11,010 bases of DNA from Pyrinomonadaceae bacterium (GTDB taxonomy: Bacteria; Acidobacteriota; Blastocatellia; Pyrinomonadales; Pyrinomonadaceae). The notes under the pieces are model-generated. The model was given only the letters and a program-made list of their open reading frames with translations, was not told the origin of the DNA and made no database searches. Below, piece after piece: positions 1 to 7,518 of this stretch. Both the position numbers and the translations under genes were made by a program. The DNA is taken from assembly GCA_013812565.1 (NCBI GenBank), contig JACCTF010000927.1:1-11010 (forward strand), in the 5' to 3' direction. Every line of letters starts with the position of its first letter. The stretch's first letter is position 1.

Positions 1-136
1 CCACGTGAGCGCCCGGTCTCGCGGTCTTCGACGACCGACGCCGACTCAACCGTGCCGACTTGCGCGAACAACTGTTGCAGATCATCACTTGATGTCTGGA
101 ACGATAGATTACCAACGTAGAGTTTCATAGACATAT
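1..136 (-). pseudogene. RRM-type RNA-binding protein, N-terminal part, apparent frameshift, cut by left edge
   Basis: The minus strand encodes the first half of a bacterial RNA-recognition-motif protein. The ribonucleoprotein-2 motif YVGNLSF is followed by an alpha-helix-like stretch (SSDDLQQLFAQVGTVESA) and then VVEDRETGRSRG, which leads into the RNP-1 motif just beyond the edge. Such proteins are small single-domain RNA binders, often linked to cold response. The start codon ATG at 134-136 (MSMKL) lies 9 bases after GAGG. However, MSMKL and YVGNLSF are in different frames: the (AG)3 run at 119-124 has one AG too many. With (AG)2 the product would read MSMKLYVGNLSF, the family's usual N-terminus. 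No ATG, GTG or TTG lies just upstream in the YVGNLSF frame. This is a real frameshift, a slippage-prone site or a sequence error. The family call is strong; the gene's functional state is uncertain. Confidence 0.8.
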
Positions 137-374
137 AGATGTACCTCTGCTCTCGATAGGAGCGTCAAGAGAAGCTTCGAAGGAAAGTGACTTCGGTGTA
201 ACAACTGTCAGCGAAGGCATCGCGTTCGGATGCTCTAAACGAGCGGCTTCTGCAAAGTTTGTAACGGCCTGCTCTCGTATCATCCTAAACGCCGAGCTGC
301 ACGCTTCAAGACGCGGGGCGCATCGCCGTCGATGGGATAAGAGAAGGAACATAAAAGAAGGAAGAACCGGGGGC

Positions 375-403
375 ATAATGAACTACTTGGTCATAAGTTG
401 CAA
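375..403 (-). promoter_or_regulatory. candidate sigma-70 promoter for the RRM gene
   Basis: On the minus strand TTGCAA (398-403) and CATTAT (375-380) are separated by 17 bases, each matching the -35 and -10 consensus at four of six positions. Transcription would start near 368 and give a leader of roughly 230 bases before the RRM start at 136. Long leaders are known for cold-regulated RNA-binding proteins. The palindrome CAAGCGCTTG (401-410) overlaps the -35 box, and a second AGCGCT copy lies at 422-427, so an operator is possible. I see no gene in 137-431. Based on motif inspection only. Confidence 0.3.
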
Positions 404-431
404 GCGCTTGAGATACATTGTCAGCGCTCTG

Positions 432-1412
432 TTATACCTGGTTTCTTAGTGTTTTGTTTGCCATTTTTCCGATCCGGTCCGATGCGTTATAGATAGATCT
501 TAGCGGGACCAATCCCAGCAAATGATGCTCGCCAACGGCATACAGTCCGGCTGAAGCAATGCAGCCGCATTGAGAGCAATCGGGTGTCCCGCCGAACTGA
601 CATGGAGTGATTCGATTTAGTAAGTCTGCCGTTAAACTCAGTGTGGTGCGGGCGAAAATACATTCTGCGGGTGAAGGGGGAGGTTTACGATACCCTTTGA
701 TGACGACGTTGGGTAACTGCAGTTTCGGAAAATGTTGGCGCAAACCGGCCAGTTCCGTTAACACGCGGGCGCGCTCCTCCGGTGGGAGAATTTCCTCTGC
801 TTCAGCTCCTACTTGTGGAGTAAAGAGGCTGAACCAAATCTTCTTTACTTCACTTTTGCCCGACCAGTATGTCAAGAACTCTTCAAAATATCCGGCGAGT
901 CCGGTCATCTGGCGCGTCACTGTGCAGTGCACAGTAATGGAGTGGCCCAAGATGTTTTTTAAGATCCGCTCGTATGTCGCAGGCTTGCGCCGTAGGTCGT
1001 GGTCGGGCTGTAGACCGTCGATGGAAACCACCAAGTACAGTTCTTTTATACTGGACCAGGCGGGCGGAATCTGGCGCACCGCACTCGTCACAAGCTGAAC
1101 GCTAATGCCCATCTCGCTCAGGCGCGGCAGCAGAACGTCAAGTTCTCGAAACCGCACGAGGGGTTCGCCGCCGACAATCGAAATATGCAGCGGACGATAC
1201 TGACGCACGAGATCGAGGACACCATCCACCAGGGCCTGACCTTTATGGTCAGCGAGTGAGCGCAATGGGCCAATATCGCCGAGATGTTCCGGCTCATAAG
1301 CGTAACAACCCGGGCAACGCAGCGGACATTCGCGCGTAATCTCTATGGAGAGCGACGGGTAATGCCCGCTGAGGATTCGCCCCCATGCTCGAATCACATC
1401 CCTTTTTCTCAT
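432..1412 (-). CDS. radical SAM protein with C-terminal SPASM-like cysteine cluster
   Basis: This is a 326-residue radical S-adenosylmethionine enzyme. The cluster motif CPLRCPGC (C29, C33, C36) binds the 4Fe-4S cluster that cleaves SAM, and GGEP (81-84) is the SAM-binding motif of the TIM-barrel fold. A second set of cysteines, C251, C271, C279, C282 and C284 (ending CSQCGC), looks like a shortened SPASM or auxiliary-cluster region, common in enzymes that modify peptides or act as maturases. The ATG at 1412 has GAGG five bases upstream. There is no signal peptide or membrane segment. The gene is transcribed away from the LysR gene across a 288-base spacer and has no obvious partner or precursor peptide beside it. 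The substrate is unknown. The fold assignment is firm; the auxiliary-cluster assignment is moderate. Confidence 0.9.
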   Translation of the reverse strand: MRKRDVIRAWGRILSGHYPSLSIEITRECPLRCPGCYAYEPEHLGDIGPLRSLADHKGQALVDGVLDLVRQYRPLHISIVGGEPLVRFRELDVLLPRLSEMGISVQLVTSAVRQIPPAWSSIKELYLVVSIDGLQPDHDLRRKPATYERILKNILGHSITVHCTVTRQMTGLAGYFEEFLTYWSGKSEVKKIWFSLFTPQVGAEAEEILPPEERARVLTELAGLRQHFPKLQLPNVVIKGYRKPPPSPAECIFARTTLSLTADLLNRITPCQFGGTPDCSQCGCIASAGLYAVGEHHLLGLVPLRSIYNASDRIGKMANKTLRNQV

Positions 1413-1485
1413 CGAAACCTCAATCTCGCTCGCCGGACCGGGGTAGATCCATTGAAGCGTGGCGAACGTTCTTCATCAATTGCAA

Positions 1486-1515
1486 TGCACCCTACCACAC
1501 ATTTTTGGTGGTGCA
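1486..1515. repeat. bulged inverted repeat in divergent spacer
   Basis: TGCACC (1486-1491) and ACC (1494-1496) can pair with GGT (1507-1509) and GGTGCA (1510-1515). This gives a nine-pair stem with a two-base bulge and a ten-base loop. It could be an operator for the divergent genes or a leader hairpin of the radical SAM transcript. There is no strong T-run on either side to make a clear terminator. Confidence 0.35.
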
Positions 1516-1631
1516 AAATCCATCTTCCGCAGCCAGCGCGTCATTTATTATTATCAAGAATTTATAAATAGTAGTAGGATAACGACGCGGGTCCTCACTC
1601 GACGGGACGGCGTATCTCATCTGGACGCCAT

Positions 1632-1648
1632 ATGTCCTGGCTTTCGAC
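1632..1648 (+). repeat. dispersed repeat, copy 1
   Basis: ATGTCCTGGCTTTCGAC occurs here and again, identically, at 7519-7535. Both copies continue into related TTGGACTTTGGACTT-like sequence. Each lies about 40-70 bases before the start of a regulatory gene (LysR here, the sigma-54 activator at the second copy). It resembles the short dispersed intergenic repeats of some large bacterial genomes rather than a coding segment. Confidence 0.7.
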
Positions 1649-1700
1649 GTTGGGCCTTGGACTTTGGACTTAACCCCCTTGTCACTTTCGAGTAAGCTAA

Positions 1701-2597
1701 ATGGAACTGTCACAACTTGAATTCTTTATGAAGGTCGTCGAGGAGCGAAGCTTCTCAAGGGCTGCCGACCGTGTCTTTCGGACTCAACCGGCAGTAAGCA
1801 TCGCTATACGTCGTTTGGAAGAGGAGATCGGCGCGCCGCTCTTCGACCGTTCGCAGAAAACGCCGACGCTCACTGAAGCCGGGCAGATCGTTCATGATTA
1901 TGCGCAGCGTATGCTGGCGCTGCGCGATGGAGCACGCGAGGCCGTTGCGGAATTGCGCACTCTGGAACGCGGGCGGGTGCGTGTCGGCGCAAACGAAAGC
2001 ACTTCGCTCTACCTCTTGCCGCACATCATCCTCGCTTATCGCGAGCGCCATCCGAACGTTAAAGTCGAAATCTACCGCCATACCTCTGAGCGTCTGCCGC
2101 GCGAAGTGCTCGACCGTAATGTGGATTTCGCGTTGATGGCGCTTAAGCCGGTTGATCGCGACCTTGAATTCTTTCCGGTGCTGAAGGACGAACTGGTGCT
2201 CATCATGCATCCGGAACATCCGCTGGCAGGGCGGCAGACTGTGACAATTAAAGAACTCGGTAAGGAAACGTTCCTCGCGCATAATGTGCCGACGGCTTCC
2301 CGCCTTAAGGTCATTGAGACATTCGCCAAACATCACACGCCGCTCAACATCACGCTTGAACTGGCAACCGTCGAAACGATCAAACGTTTCGTTGGATTGA
2401 AGATCGGGGTCGCCTTTGTGCCGCGCATGTGCGTGCACGAGGAGTTGCAGCGCGGAACGCTTGCCACGGTTAATGTGCGCGGGCTGGTGTATCATCGCGC
2501 TCTCTGGGCGGCACATCGCCGCCAAGCCACCTTCTCACATGCGGCGACGGCATTCCTCGAAGTGCTACGCAAACACGCCGGCTCAGCCGAGTTGTGA
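1701..2597 (+). CDS. LysR-family transcriptional regulator
   Basis: This 298-residue protein has the usual length and layout of LysR-type regulators. A winged helix-turn-helix fills residues 1-60 (FSRAADRVFRTQPAVSIAIRRLEEEIG region, then LFDR and LTEAG), a linker helix follows to about 88, and the periplasmic-binding-protein-like effector domain runs from about 90 (GRVRVGANES) to the end. The start is the ATG at 1701, which gives the family's exact N-terminus (MELSQLEFFMKVVEERSFS); only a weak ribosome site precedes it. The gene lies 181 bases upstream of leuA on the same strand, and a perfect AT-rich inverted repeat beside the leuA promoter is a natural target. This suggests a regulator of the leucine genes, with an effector such as a pathway intermediate (inference). 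It could instead control the divergent radical SAM gene. Confidence 0.93.
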   Translation: MELSQLEFFMKVVEERSFSRAADRVFRTQPAVSIAIRRLEEEIGAPLFDRSQKTPTLTEAGQIVHDYAQRMLALRDGAREAVAELRTLERGRVRVGANESTSLYLLPHIILAYRERHPNVKVEIYRHTSERLPREVLDRNVDFALMALKPVDRDLEFFPVLKDELVLIMHPEHPLAGRQTVTIKELGKETFLAHNVPTASRLKVIETFAKHHTPLNITLELATVETIKRFVGLKIGVAFVPRMCVHEELQRGTLATVNVRGLVYHRALWAAHRRQATFSHAATAFLEVLRKHAGSAEL

Positions 2598-2683
2598 GTC
2601 CCTCAAGGGAAACGGCTACAACTTATAAAACTCGGGAGTTCTTTCTAACAGCCCGTATAACTGACCATCGCTGATAACAAAGC

Positions 2684-2706
2684 TTATAATTTTATAAAAA
2701 TTATAA
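2684..2706. promoter_or_regulatory. perfect AT-rich inverted repeat, candidate LysR operator of leuA
   Basis: TTATAATTTT (2684-2693) and AAAATTATAA (2697-2706) are exact reverse complements separated by ATA. LysR-type regulators bind AT-rich interrupted palindromes with a T-N11-A core, usually around -65 to -50. Measured from the predicted leuA start site near 2745, this repeat spans about -61 to -39. A half-site-like CTTATAA lies upstream at 2622-2628. The placement supports activation by the LysR protein encoded next door. Confidence 0.6.
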
Positions 2707-2708
2707 CT

Positions 2709-2738
2709 TTGACTTTCGTCCTCTAAACTCTTTAGCAT
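2709..2738 (+). promoter_or_regulatory. candidate sigma-70 promoter of the leu cluster
   Basis: TTGACT (2709-2714, five of six matches) and TAGCAT (2733-2738, four of six) are 18 bases apart, directly after the inverted repeat. Transcription would start near 2745, leaving a leader of 19-34 bases before leuA. That is too short for a leader-peptide attenuator or a T-box. The rest of 2598-2683 holds only small palindromes (for example AACTCGGGAGTT at 2629-2640, a weak terminator candidate for the LysR gene). Confidence 0.4.
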
Positions 2739-2778
2739 GTCCTAGTCTTACGGTGTAACCACTATGCTTAGGTTCCTT

Positions 2779-4041
2779 ATGACCGACAACGAACGGATCA
2801 CGATTTTCGATACAACATTGCGCGACGGCGAGCAATCGCCGGGCTGTTCCATGAACTTGGACGAGAAGGTACGGCTCGCCCGGCAACTCGAAGCGCTCGG
2901 CGTTGATGTGATCGAGGCAGGCTTTCCCATCGCTTCCGAAGGAGATTTTGCCGCGGTCAAAGCAGTGGCGGCCGTGTGCCGCTCTGTGACTGTAGCGGCG
3001 CTCTGTCGAACCACAGAGCAGGACATCGTACGCGCGGGCGAGGCACTCGAACAGGCTGCTCATCCCCGGATTCATACCTTTGTTGCGACTTCTGATATTC
3101 ACCTTGAACACAAACTCCGAAAGACACGTGATGAAGTCTTAGAGATGGCCGGACGATCCGTGCGGCTCGCACGTTCATACGCCGATGAAGTCGAGTTCTC
3201 GGCTGAGGATGCGACGCGCAGCGATAGGGACTTTCTGTGTGAAGTGATTGCCGCAGCTGTCAGCGAGGGTGCGTCGATCATCAACATTCCTGATACCGTC
3301 GGCTACACGACTCCGGCCGAGTACGCAGAGTTGATCCGCACGGTGAACGAACGTATCAACGGTGACGCGGAAGGCACCCCGGTAGCCACGATCAGCGTGC
3401 ATTGCCATAATGATCTGGGTCTCGCGGTTGCTAACAGTCTGGCGGCGGTCGAAGCAGGCGCGCGGCAAGTGGAATGCACCATCAACGGCATTGGCGAGCG
3501 AGCCGGTAACGCAGCGCTTGAAGAGATTATCATGACCATGCACGTACGCGCTGATCGTTTGCCTTATACAAATCGAGTGAGGACGGCGGAGATCGGGCCG
3601 ACGAGCCGTCTGCTTTCAGAGATCATCGGTTGTGCTGTGCAACCAAACAAAGCAATTGTCGGACGCAATGCCTTTGCCCATGAAGCGGGAATTCACCAGC
3701 ACGGCGTGATTAACAATCCGCTCTGCTACGAAATTATGACGCCGGAGTCGGTCGGCATGCCGGTTGACCGCATTGTGCTTGGCAAACACTCAGGTCGGCA
3801 TGCGCTATCGAAACGCTACGCGGCGCTTGGCTATTCGCTCTCTACCATTGAACTGGATGCGGCGTATCATTGTTTCACGCGGCTGGCCGACCGCAAGAAG
3901 CGCATCTACGATCAGGATTTGCTCGCGCTGATTTCTGAGTGGGGACGGGAGCGTGACGGCACGCTGAACCATAATGCAAGTGAGCAACCCTGGAGCGACC
4001 TGCCTTCTTGCATCGAAGAAGAGCTTATCAGCCGTTATTGA
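2779..4041 (+). CDS. leuA: 2-isopropylmalate synthase, short form without regulatory domain
   Basis: This enzyme condenses acetyl-CoA with 2-oxoisovalerate, the committed step of leucine synthesis. The TIM barrel begins with [13 protein letters not shown] (catalytic R15, D16). HCHND (H208, H210) supplies metal ligands, followed by the family signature [14 protein letters not shown] and by GIHQHG and [11 protein letters not shown] (H337). The protein ends at 420 residues, just after the [16 protein letters not shown] segment. Typical bacterial LeuA has about 500-520 residues, so the C-terminal leucine-binding domain is absent. The remaining 103 bases before leuB are too few to hold it. Start: ATG 2779 gives the family-like [16 protein letters not shown] and has AGG six bases upstream; ATG 2764 (five residues longer) is the alternative. 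The downstream leuBCD favours LeuA over homocitrate or citramalate synthase. Confidence 0.93.
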   Translation: MTDNERITIFDTTLRDGEQSPGCSMNLDEKVRLARQLEALGVDVIEAGFPIASEGDFAAVKAVAAVCRSVTVAALCRTTEQDIVRAGEALEQAAHPRIHTFVATSDIHLEHKLRKTRDEVLEMAGRSVRLARSYADEVEFSAEDATRSDRDFLCEVIAAAVSEGASIINIPDTVGYTTPAEYAELIRTVNERINGDAEGTPVATISVHCHNDLGLAVANSLAAVEAGARQVECTINGIGERAGNAALEEIIMTMHVRADRLPYTNRVRTAEIGPTSRLLSEIIGCAVQPNKAIVGRNAFAHEAGIHQHGVINNPLCYEIMTPESVGMPVDRIVLGKHSGRHALSKRYAALGYSLSTIELDAAYHCFTRLADRKKRIYDQDLLALISEWGRERDGTLNHNASEQPWSDLPSCIEEELISRY

Positions 4042-4144
4042 TTGCTCGCTGCGGTGTGAAACTCCCTAAGCCCAATCGCTTTCAGAGCGCTTTAATGATG
4101 ATTAATTCTTCTCGCTGAACATTGTTTGATTTGGTGATTTGGAA

Positions 4145-5254
4145 ATGAAGTTGAAGATCGCTGTGCTCCCAGGTGATGGGATCGGTTTAGAAGTAACGGC
4201 AGAAGCTGTCCGCGTGCTCAACACAGTCGCAGAGACCTATGACCATGAGTTTGAGTTTAAGGAATACTTGGTTGGCGGGCGGGCCATCAAAGAGTTTGGC
4301 ACGCCGCTGCCGCGCGCGACTTTAGACGCGTGCTTGACAAGCAATGCAGTGCTTCTCGGCGCAGTCGGTGCTCCCGAATACGACTCGCTCATTCAGAGCG
4401 AGCGCCCCGAAGCGGGGCTGCTTACCTTACGCCGTGCGCTTGGCGCATACGCGAACTTGCGTCCTGTCATCTCTTACGAAAGTCTTGCTGATTGTTCGCC
4501 GCTGCGCGCAGAAGTGGTCAGCGGCGCAAGTATCTTGATTGTGCGCGAACTTTTAGGTGGTCTTTACTTCGGCGAGCCGCGTGGCATCAACCGAGGTGCT
4601 TCTTCTCAAGTTGCCTTTAACACAATGCGCTATACGGTTGAGGAGATCGAGCGTGTCGCCCGCGTAGCTTTTACAGCAGCGCTCGCACGTCGCCGTCGGG
4701 TAACGTCCGTTGATAAAGCAAACGTCCTTGAGACTTCGCAACTATGGCGCGAGACCGTGACGCGTGTCGCCCTCGATTACCCGGAAGTAACTTTAGATCA
4801 CCTTTACGTTGACGCCTGCGCGATGCATCTTGTGATGAATCCGAGACGCTTCGACGTATTACTTACCGAGAACCTCTTCGGCGACATTCTTTCGGACGAA
4901 GCCGCTGTCATCACCGGCTCACTCGGAATGCTCGCTTCCGCCAGCATCGGCGGCGGAACCGATCTCTATGAGCCTGTCCACGGCTCCGCGCCGGACATAG
5001 CGGGACAAGGCATCGCTAATCCGCTCGGCGCAATTGCGTCGGCGGCGCTGCTGCTGCGCTACACGGCGCGGCTTGAGCAGGAAGCCCGCGACGTTGAAGA
5101 AGCGATGCGTCGTGTGCTCGATGCAGGTTACCGCACACGCGACCTTGATCGAGGTCACAGCGAATTAATCTCCGGCACAGCCGAGATAGGCACGCAAGTG
5201 CTCGAATCGCTCGCCGAAATTCTTGATATGCGTCACGCTTACCATGCAGTCTGA
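4145..5254 (+). CDS. leuB: 3-isopropylmalate dehydrogenase
   Basis: This NAD-dependent enzyme oxidises and decarboxylates 3-isopropylmalate to 2-oxoisocaproate, the third step of the leucine pathway. The sequence shows the N-terminal VLPGDGIG, the substrate-binding arginine region [30 protein letters not shown], the catalytic lysine in [15 protein letters not shown] (K191), the metal-binding aspartates in VDACAMHLV and [15 protein letters not shown], and the NAD-binding loop [18 protein letters not shown]. Its length of 369 residues is near the usual 350-370. I chose the ATG at 4145 ([14 protein letters not shown]) because GGTG at 4133-4136 sits eight bases upstream. A TTG at 4139 in the same frame would add two residues but has poor spacing. 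The gene starts 103 bases after leuA and shares its strand, so it is probably in the same transcript. Confidence 0.96.
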   Translation: MKLKIAVLPGDGIGLEVTAEAVRVLNTVAETYDHEFEFKEYLVGGRAIKEFGTPLPRATLDACLTSNAVLLGAVGAPEYDSLIQSERPEAGLLTLRRALGAYANLRPVISYESLADCSPLRAEVVSGASILIVRELLGGLYFGEPRGINRGASSQVAFNTMRYTVEEIERVARVAFTAALARRRRVTSVDKANVLETSQLWRETVTRVALDYPEVTLDHLYVDACAMHLVMNPRRFDVLLTENLFGDILSDEAAVITGSLGMLASASIGGGTDLYEPVHGSAPDIAGQGIANPLGAIASAALLLRYTARLEQEARDVEEAMRRVLDAGYRTRDLDRGHSELISGTAEIGTQVLESLAEILDMRHAYHAV

Positions 5255-5262
5255 AAGCAGTT

Positions 5263-5335
5263 GTCAGATGCTGGATGTTAGATGTCAGTCATTGACTTGT
5301 AACTAACATCTGACATCCGACATCTAATATCTGTC
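5263..5335. repeat. heptamer-repeat hairpin in the leuB-leuC gap
   Basis: The left arm is built of AGATGCT, GGATGTT and AGATGTC (5266-5286). The right arm holds AACATCT, GACATCC, GACATCT and AATATCT (5305-5332), near reverse complements of the left units. Pairing 5274-5288 with 5310-5324 gives 15 positions with one mismatch and one G-U pair. The stem extends outward to about 5265/5333 with a few more wobbles and one mismatch, around a 21-base loop. The hairpin ends five bases before the leuC ATG, and no Shine-Dalgarno is visible there. Confidence 0.75.
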
Positions 5336-5337
5336 TT

Positions 5338-6762
5338 ATGCCACACCCCCGCACACTCTTCGAAAAGCTCTGGGACGATCACGTTGTTTGTGAACCGGCA
5401 GGCACGCCTGCGCTGCTCTACATAGATTTGCATCTGGTGCACGAAGTCACTTCGCCGCAGGCGTTTGATGGGTTGCGCGCGGCTGGTCGTGGAGTCAGGC
5501 GTCCTGATTTAACAGTGGCGACTGCTGACCACAACGTGCCGACCACGGATCGCAGTCTGCCGATCAGCGATGCCATTGCCGCCAAACAAATCGAGGCGCT
5601 ACGGCGTAACTGTCGTGAGTTCGGCATCAAGTTCTACGACATACACTCGGCTGAACAAGGGATTGTTCACGTCATCGGCCCGGAGCTTGGGCTGACGCAG
5701 CCGGGGATGACCATCGTCTGCGGTGATAGCCACACCAGCACACACGGAGCGTTCGGCGCACTCGCGTTCGGCATCGGCACTTCGGAAGTCGAGCACGTGC
5801 TTGCCACACAATGTCTGCAGCAGATGAGGCCACGCACTATGCAAATTCGCGCACGCGGGAGTTTGCCAGCAGGCGTTGGAGCTAAGGATTTAGCACTTGG
5901 AATCATCGGGCAGATCGGAACCGATGGAGCCACGGGGCACGTCATTGAGTACGCCGGCGAAGCGGTGCAAACGCTTTCGATGGAAGGGCGCATGACGTTA
6001 TGCAACATGAGCATCGAAGCGGGCGCGCGCGCCGGGATGATTGCGCCCGACGATGTGACCTTCGCTTATCTTAAGGGACGACGCTTTGCCCCGCACAACA
6101 CAGACGACCACGCAGCATGGGATGAAGCCGTTGCCTACTGGCGCACACTCGCCGGCGACCGGGAAGCCAAGTTTGACCAAGTAGTAGAAATAGACGCCGG
6201 CGCGCTTGCTCCCTCGGTAACGTGGGGCACAAGCCCCGGTCAAGTGGTTCCCGTCACGGGTCATGTGCCCGATCCAGCGAAAGCTGCGACCGAAGCGGAT
6301 CGGCGCGCTGCCGAGCAAGCTCTCAAGTATATGAATCTTGCTCCCGGCACACGCGTCGAAGACATCTCTATCAGCCGCGTCTTCATCGGTTCATGTACCA
6401 ACGCGCGCATCGAAGATCTCCAAGCCGCGGCGCGCATAGTTAAAGGATACAAGATCAACCAAACGGTTCATGCGATGGTCGTGCCCGGTTCACAAGCGGT
6501 GAAACGCCAAGCCGAAGCCGAAGGGTTAGATCGCATCTTCCGTGACGCAGGGTTTGAGTGGCGCGAAGCGGGCTGCTCGATGTGTCTGGGGATGAATCCA
6601 GACATACTCCAGCCCGGTGAGCGGTGTGCTTCGACCAGTAATCGCAACTTCGAAGGCCGCCAAGGGCGCGGCGGGCGCACGCATCTCGTCAGCCCGATGA
6701 TGGCCGCCGCCGCTGCCATCGCCGGACATTTCATAGACATACGCGACTGGGACTACAGATAG
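5338..6762 (+). CDS. leuC: 3-isopropylmalate dehydratase large subunit
   Basis: LeuC with LeuD forms isopropylmalate isomerase, an aconitase-family 4Fe-4S enzyme that converts 2-isopropylmalate to 3-isopropylmalate. At 474 residues it has the normal length. It opens with [12 protein letters not shown] and [18 protein letters not shown], and carries [22 protein letters not shown]. The three cluster cysteines are C353 ([13 protein letters not shown]), C413 and C416 ([12 protein letters not shown]), and the C-terminus contains [19 protein letters not shown]. The ATG at 5338 matches family N-termini, but no ribosome site precedes it. The upstream bases are the end of a heptamer-repeat hairpin. 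It starts 83 bases after leuB and ends 67 bases before leuD, so the subunits are encoded in the usual order. Confidence 0.97.
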   Translation: MPHPRTLFEKLWDDHVVCEPAGTPALLYIDLHLVHEVTSPQAFDGLRAAGRGVRRPDLTVATADHNVPTTDRSLPISDAIAAKQIEALRRNCREFGIKFYDIHSAEQGIVHVIGPELGLTQPGMTIVCGDSHTSTHGAFGALAFGIGTSEVEHVLATQCLQQMRPRTMQIRARGSLPAGVGAKDLALGIIGQIGTDGATGHVIEYAGEAVQTLSMEGRMTLCNMSIEAGARAGMIAPDDVTFAYLKGRRFAPHNTDDHAAWDEAVAYWRTLAGDREAKFDQVVEIDAGALAPSVTWGTSPGQVVPVTGHVPDPAKAATEADRRAAEQALKYMNLAPGTRVEDISISRVFIGSCTNARIEDLQAAARIVKGYKINQTVHAMVVPGSQAVKRQAEAEGLDRIFRDAGFEWREAGCSMCLGMNPDILQPGERCASTSNRNFEGRQGRGGRTHLVSPMMAAAAAIAGHFIDIRDWDYR

Positions 6763-6829
6763 TTCAAGGTTCAAGGTCAGATGTGCTGTTCGACCTTGAA
6801 CCTTGAACCTTGAACCTTGAACCTTCAAC
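6762..6829. repeat. heptamer-repeat hairpin in the leuC-leuD gap
   Basis: GTTCAAGGTTCAAGGTC (6762-6778) and GACCTTGAACCTTGAAC (6792-6808) are perfect reverse complements. They form a 17-pair stem with a 13-base loop, and the first base overlaps the leuC stop codon. The right side continues as a tandem array of CCTTGAA: four exact units from 6794 to 6821, then CCTTCAA to 6828, so the stem can pair in several registers. The array runs up to the base before the leuD ATG and leaves no Shine-Dalgarno. Without a T-run it is not a clear terminator. Confidence 0.85.
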
Positions 6830-7453
6830 ATGAAAGCATTCCGCACACACACCGGCCTTGTTGCGCCGCTCGATCAATCCAATATCGATACTGACCAGAT
6901 CATCCCGAAACAGTTTCTCAAACGCATCGAGCGCACGGGCTTCGGCGAGTTTCTGTTTTATGATTGGCGACGCGGTGCGGATGATAAACCCGATCGGGAT
7001 TTTGTGTTGAACCAGCCCCGTTATAAAAGGGCCAGTGTTCTCGTCACAGGACGCAATTTCGGTTGCGGTTCGTCGCGCGAGCACGCGCCGTGGGCGCTCG
7101 CTGATTATGGTTTCTGCGCCATCATCGCCGCATCGTTCGCTGACATATTTGCAAACAATTGCATTAAGAACGGCATTGTCCCGGTCGTGCTGCCGGAAGC
7201 CGAAGTGCAGGAGCTAATCAAGCGAGCAAAGGAATTGCCCGGCTATAGCGTGACAGTCGATCTGGAGAGTCGCACGGTAAAGGATGATGGGGGTTTCTCA
7301 GCTTCATTCCCGTTTGACGACTTTCATCGCTACTGTTTACTGGAAGGGCTTGACGACATCGCTCTCTCGCTGCAACAAGAAGCGGCGATCACGGCCTATG
7401 AATCACGTCGCCCGCAGTGGCGCATGACGCATCAAGCAAGTTTTCAGAAGTGA
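6830..7453 (+). CDS. leuD: 3-isopropylmalate dehydratase small subunit
   Basis: This is the swivel-domain subunit that completes isopropylmalate isomerase with LeuC. Its 207 residues match the bacterial LeuD size and are longer than the roughly 160-residue archaeal type or homoaconitase small subunits. Diagnostic features are the N-terminal [23 protein letters not shown], the FYDWRR segment, the active-site loop [12 protein letters not shown] (74-85), and [19 protein letters not shown]. The ATG at 6830 gives the standard N-terminus [15 protein letters not shown]. It follows directly on a CCTTGAA repeat array with no ribosome site, so translation may depend on coupling to leuC or on a leader-independent mechanism. 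Confidence 0.97.
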   Translation: MKAFRTHTGLVAPLDQSNIDTDQIIPKQFLKRIERTGFGEFLFYDWRRGADDKPDRDFVLNQPRYKRASVLVTGRNFGCGSSREHAPWALADYGFCAIIAASFADIFANNCIKNGIVPVVLPEAEVQELIKRAKELPGYSVTVDLESRTVKDDGGFSASFPFDDFHRYCLLEGLDDIALSLQQEAAITAYESRRPQWRMTHQASFQK

Positions 7454-7518
7454 CGAGTGACAAGATGAAGATAAAAGATCAGTGTCTGCTGATGATGGTA
7501 CTGACATATCAAAGTCCA

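Larger units (their letters stand above)
1413..1700. other. divergent intergenic spacer between radical SAM and LysR genes
   Basis: I see no convincing gene in this spacer. It contains an AT-rich patch (about 1541-1575) with the perfect palindrome ATTTATAAAT (1560-1569). Its TTTATAAA core recurs in the inverted repeat upstream of leuA, so it may hold the promoters of both divergent genes and a LysR site. A bulged hairpin lies at 1486-1515. A dispersed-repeat piece (1632-1648) is followed by TTGGACTTTGGACTT, ending close to the LysR start. No clear -35/-10 pair could be fixed on either strand. Confidence 0.5.

Noticed and set aside
125..376. 83-codon minus-strand frame just downstream of the radical SAM gene, considered as a precursor peptide
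   Set aside because: It has no ribosome site, overlaps the start of the RRM gene, its start codon falls at the predicted -10 box, and its composition shows no leader/core pattern or repeated Cys, Ser or Thr motif.
607..1098. 163-codon plus-strand frame
   Set aside because: It lies wholly inside the radical SAM gene on the other strand, whose motifs are unambiguous, and shows no recognisable domain.
1479..1498. Minus-strand sigma-54-like GG...GC sequence upstream of the radical SAM gene
   Set aside because: The GG and GC elements are 11 bases apart instead of the strict 10, and the -24 block matches poorly.
1755..2525. 256-codon minus-strand frame inside the LysR gene
   Set aside because: It is an antisense shadow of a clear LysR protein, with no domain signature of its own.
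2598..2763. Leucine attenuator or T-box upstream of leuA
   Set aside because: There is no run of Leu codons in a short leader frame, no T-box motif and no terminator hairpin with a T-run; the predicted leader is only about 20-35 bases.
4297..4316. TTGGCACG with downstream TGCC, resembling a sigma-54 promoter
   Set aside because: It is inside leuB coding sequence and lacks the TTGC element at the correct place.
2779..7453. Operon as an alpha-aminoadipate lysine or homocitrate pathway instead of leucine
   Set aside because: LeuC and LeuD have bacterial leucine-type lengths and motifs, LeuB has the isopropylmalate dehydrogenase arginine region, and the synthase has LeuA signatures ([20 protein letters not shown]).
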